DNA of 64,000 nucleotides from Acidobacteriota bacterium (GTDB lineage Bacteria > Acidobacteriota > Terriglobia > Bryobacterales > Bryobacteraceae), in contig JAFDVZ010000002.1 of assembly GCA_018268715.1 (NCBI GenBank), positions 367,632-431,631 of the forward strand, given 5' to 3'. The notes under the pieces were generated by a model, which made no database searches, was not told where the DNA came from, and worked only from the letters and a program-made list of their open reading frames with translations. Of the stretch, positions 62,395 to 64,000 are shown piece after piece. How positions within the stretch are numbered: position 1 is the stretch's first letter; each line of letters begins with the position of its first letter. The position numbers and the translations under genes were made by a program.

Positions 62395-63120
62395 CGCCGC
62401 TCCAACTCCCGGCGGCGCGCGTCCAGCCGCTGTGCGATGCACTGGCTCCGGTCGCGTTCCCCCATCGGGGCGTTGCAGGCCGCGGCGTAGGACCGGAACC
62501 ACGCCGCCTGGTCCCGCCCGATGGCCGTGGCGTCCTCCGGCGACGCCCGGTTGAGCAACCCACGGAAAGCGTCCGCCATGCCGACGTCCAGTTGCGCCAA
62601 GTCCGGATCGGCGCAGATCTGCTTCTCGACTAGCGTGGCGGCCCGGGTGCAGTCGAAGCTCGGCTGCGCGTCGAACAGCGGGAGTCCTGGCCGCCGCCCG
62701 TCGAGAACGACCCTTCCTTCACGTTTCCCTTGGGGCCCATCCTCGACAGACCGGTACATCCGCCCGTCGAACTGGAGCGCCTCCTCATACGGCGTTTCGA
62801 TGCCGCCCCCCGCGCGCCAGACCCCCACATTCCTCCAGCCGTGCGACGAGCCGGCCCACGTTCGCCAGAATCCGTGTGGCGCATCCCCCGGTTCCGCACC
62901 AGCCGTTGCTCATCAGGTACACGATCGCCTCCGGCCGGCCGTCGCCATTCAGATCAGGAAAGGCCACCCAGAAGCGGTCCCGTTCGTCGCACAATCCGCG
63001 GAACATCCCGTGCAAAAACCGCCGGACCTCCGCTTCCGGCGTCTGAGCCACACAGCCTGCCGCCGCCAGCAATCCCGCCAGGACTCCGGAGAAGATCTTC
63101 ACATCCCCATCATTTACCAT
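62376..63120 (-). pseudogene. Frameshifted lipoprotein gene with FG-GAP-like and LprI-like (DUF1311) parts
   Basis: Two overlapping frames together make one recognisable protein. The 5' frame (from ATG 63120 or GTG 63102) encodes a lipoprotein signal ending LAAAGC, then FPDLNGDGRPEAIVYLMS and GWCGTGGC. It then runs into a stop near 62785. The 3' frame, one base off, carries on with SHGWRNVGVWRAGGG and YEEALQFDGRMY, then the LprI/DUF1311 domain with FDCTRAATLVEKQICADPDL. In relatives about 25 residues lie between GWCGTGGC and SHGW, so a frame-changing deletion is likely. A sequencing error is an alternative. Confidence 0.65.
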
Positions 63121-63176
63121 GCCGATGGGATACGCGCCAGCCCGGCGCCACGTTATCATCAAACAACGGTTTGACC

Positions 63177-64000
63177 ATGAAGGGCGCGATTTTCCTGGGT
63201 TCGTTTTCGCTATTTTTGTTGTCGACTCCCGCCTCCGCAGGCGAGCGCGAACAGTTTGAGACCGAAGTCCGGCCGCTACTCGCCAACAATTGTTGGGGCT
63301 GCCACCGGCAGTCGGCGATGGGCGGACTCCGCCTCGATTCGCTGGCGGCCATCCTCAAAGGCGGCAAGTCCGGCCCCGCCATCGTCCCGGGCAAGCCGGA
63401 GGGCAGTCTGCTCCTCCAGGCCGTCTCTTACACCCACGACCGGCTCCGCATGCCGCCGCAAGGCAAGCTCGCCGCCCCCCAGATCGCCGCCCTCACCGAT
63501 TGGGTGAAGCGCGGCGCCTACTGGCCCTCCGACGACGTTCCGCCCGCCCCGGCCGCCAAGAACGGCGAGTACGTCATCACCAAGGAACAGCGCGCTTTCT
63601 GGGCCTTCCAGCCGGTCCACAAGCCCGAACCTCCCCCCGCCGCCGGCCGCTTCAACGCCACCGCCATCGACCGCTTCATCGGCGCCCGCCTCGCCCAGGA
63701 AGGCCTCACGCCCGCCCCGCGCGCGGACAAACGCACCCTGATCCGCCGCGCCACCTTCGACCTCACCGGCCTGCCGCCCACCCCGGACGAGGTCGACGCG
63801 TTCCTCGCCGACAACCGGCCCGGCGCCTTCGCCCGCGTCGTCGACCGCCTGCTCGCCTCCCCCCAATATGGCGAACGGCAGGCCCGCTACTGGCTCGACG
63901 TCGCCCGTTACTCCGACGACCGGTTCAACTCCACCGACGAAGATCCCTACCCCGAGTCCTACCGTTACCGCAACTGGGTGATCCGCGCCTTCAACGAGGA
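63177..64000 (+). CDS. PSCyt1/DUF1549 cytochrome-c-like protein (3' end outside window)
   Basis: The first 274 residues of a gene running off the right edge. A signal peptide (IFLGSFSLFLLSTPASAG) precedes a planctomycete-type cytochrome c domain: VRPLLANNCWGCH with the haem-binding CxxCH, GGLRLDSLAAILKGGKSGPA, VPGKPEGSLLLQAVSY, RLRMPP and LTDWVKRGA. DUF1549 follows (IDRFIGARLAQEGL, LIRRATFDLTGLPPTPDEV, YWLDVARYSDD). DUF1553 is expected beyond the edge. Such proteins are exported and of unknown function, common in Planctomycetes and Bryobacterales. It is divergent from the pseudogene. Confidence 0.9.
   Translation, partial: MKGAIFLGSFSLFLLSTPASAGEREQFETEVRPLLANNCWGCHRQSAMGGLRLDSLAAILKGGKSGPAIVPGKPEGSLLLQAVSYTHDRLRMPPQGKLAAPQIAALTDWVKRGAYWPSDDVPPAPAAKNGEYVITKEQRAFWAFQPVHKPEPPPAAGRFNATAIDRFIGARLAQEGLTPAPRADKRTLIRRATFDLTGLPPTPDEVDAFLADNRPGAFARVVDRLLASPQYGERQARYWLDVARYSDDRFNSTDEDPYPESYRYRNWVIRAFNE

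Overview
The window looks like a chromosomal segment of a high-GC soil acidobacterium, most likely order Bryobacterales (Solibacter/Bryobacter relatives). This placement is inferred from gene families, not from a marker gene. It rests on two VWFA-related acidobacterial proteins, an Oar-like TonB-dependent receptor with a carboxypeptidase-regulatory N-terminus, an orphan MacB/FtsX-type (ADOP) permease, a PSCyt1/DUF1549 protein running off the right end, and many secreted carbohydrate-active or amidohydrolase enzymes. No phage, insertion sequence, integrase or CRISPR array was seen. Base composition is even throughout, and most apparent long antisense frames are GC-driven shadows.

Left part (1-24 kb): a truncated hypothetical gene, a secreted VWA protein, a phosphoesterase, a ribbon-helix-helix protein, a lytic transglycosylase, a GAF-SpoIIE phosphatase, a secreted amidohydrolase and rsgA. 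Then come two overlapping glycosyltransferase genes, a GH78 alpha-L-rhamnosidase, a rhodanese, and a TonB receptor plus VWA pair. These are followed by a secreted S8 protease with a hexapeptide repeat tail and a secreted TPR-CHAT protein.

Middle part (24-42.8 kb): an HDOD protein, an isochorismatase/TIM-barrel pair, tRNA-Cys, a YtcJ-like amidohydrolase, a DUF255 thioredoxin-fold protein and Tpx. Next are a tandem DUF2007 protein, a PL22-like propeller, a YtxH protein and the orphan permease. The section ends with a tight run: a protein of unknown function, an alkaline-phosphatase-superfamily protein, a dienelactone hydrolase and a YfcE-type phosphoesterase.

Right part (42.8-64 kb): a regulatory cluster of a c-type-haem sensor kinase, an archaemetzincin and an NtrC-type activator; a secreted FAD oxidoreductase fused to a GH16-like domain; an SDR, a LytTR regulator and two hydrolases. 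The succinate dehydrogenase operon sdhCAB ends in a strong intrinsic terminator. A late flagellar operon (flgM, flgN-like, flgK, flgL) lies behind a near-perfect sigma-28 promoter. The window ends with a RodZ-like HTH protein, a purine permease, a frameshifted LprI-like gene and the start of a DUF1549 protein.

Two patterns cut across the genes. Several genes have a -10-like hexamer only 6-8 nt before the start codon and no clear Shine-Dalgarno, which suggests leaderless mRNAs. Several intergenic spaces carry perfect inverted repeats. The most interesting candidate system is the haem kinase, archaemetzincin and sigma-54 activator operon at 42.78-46.34 kb.
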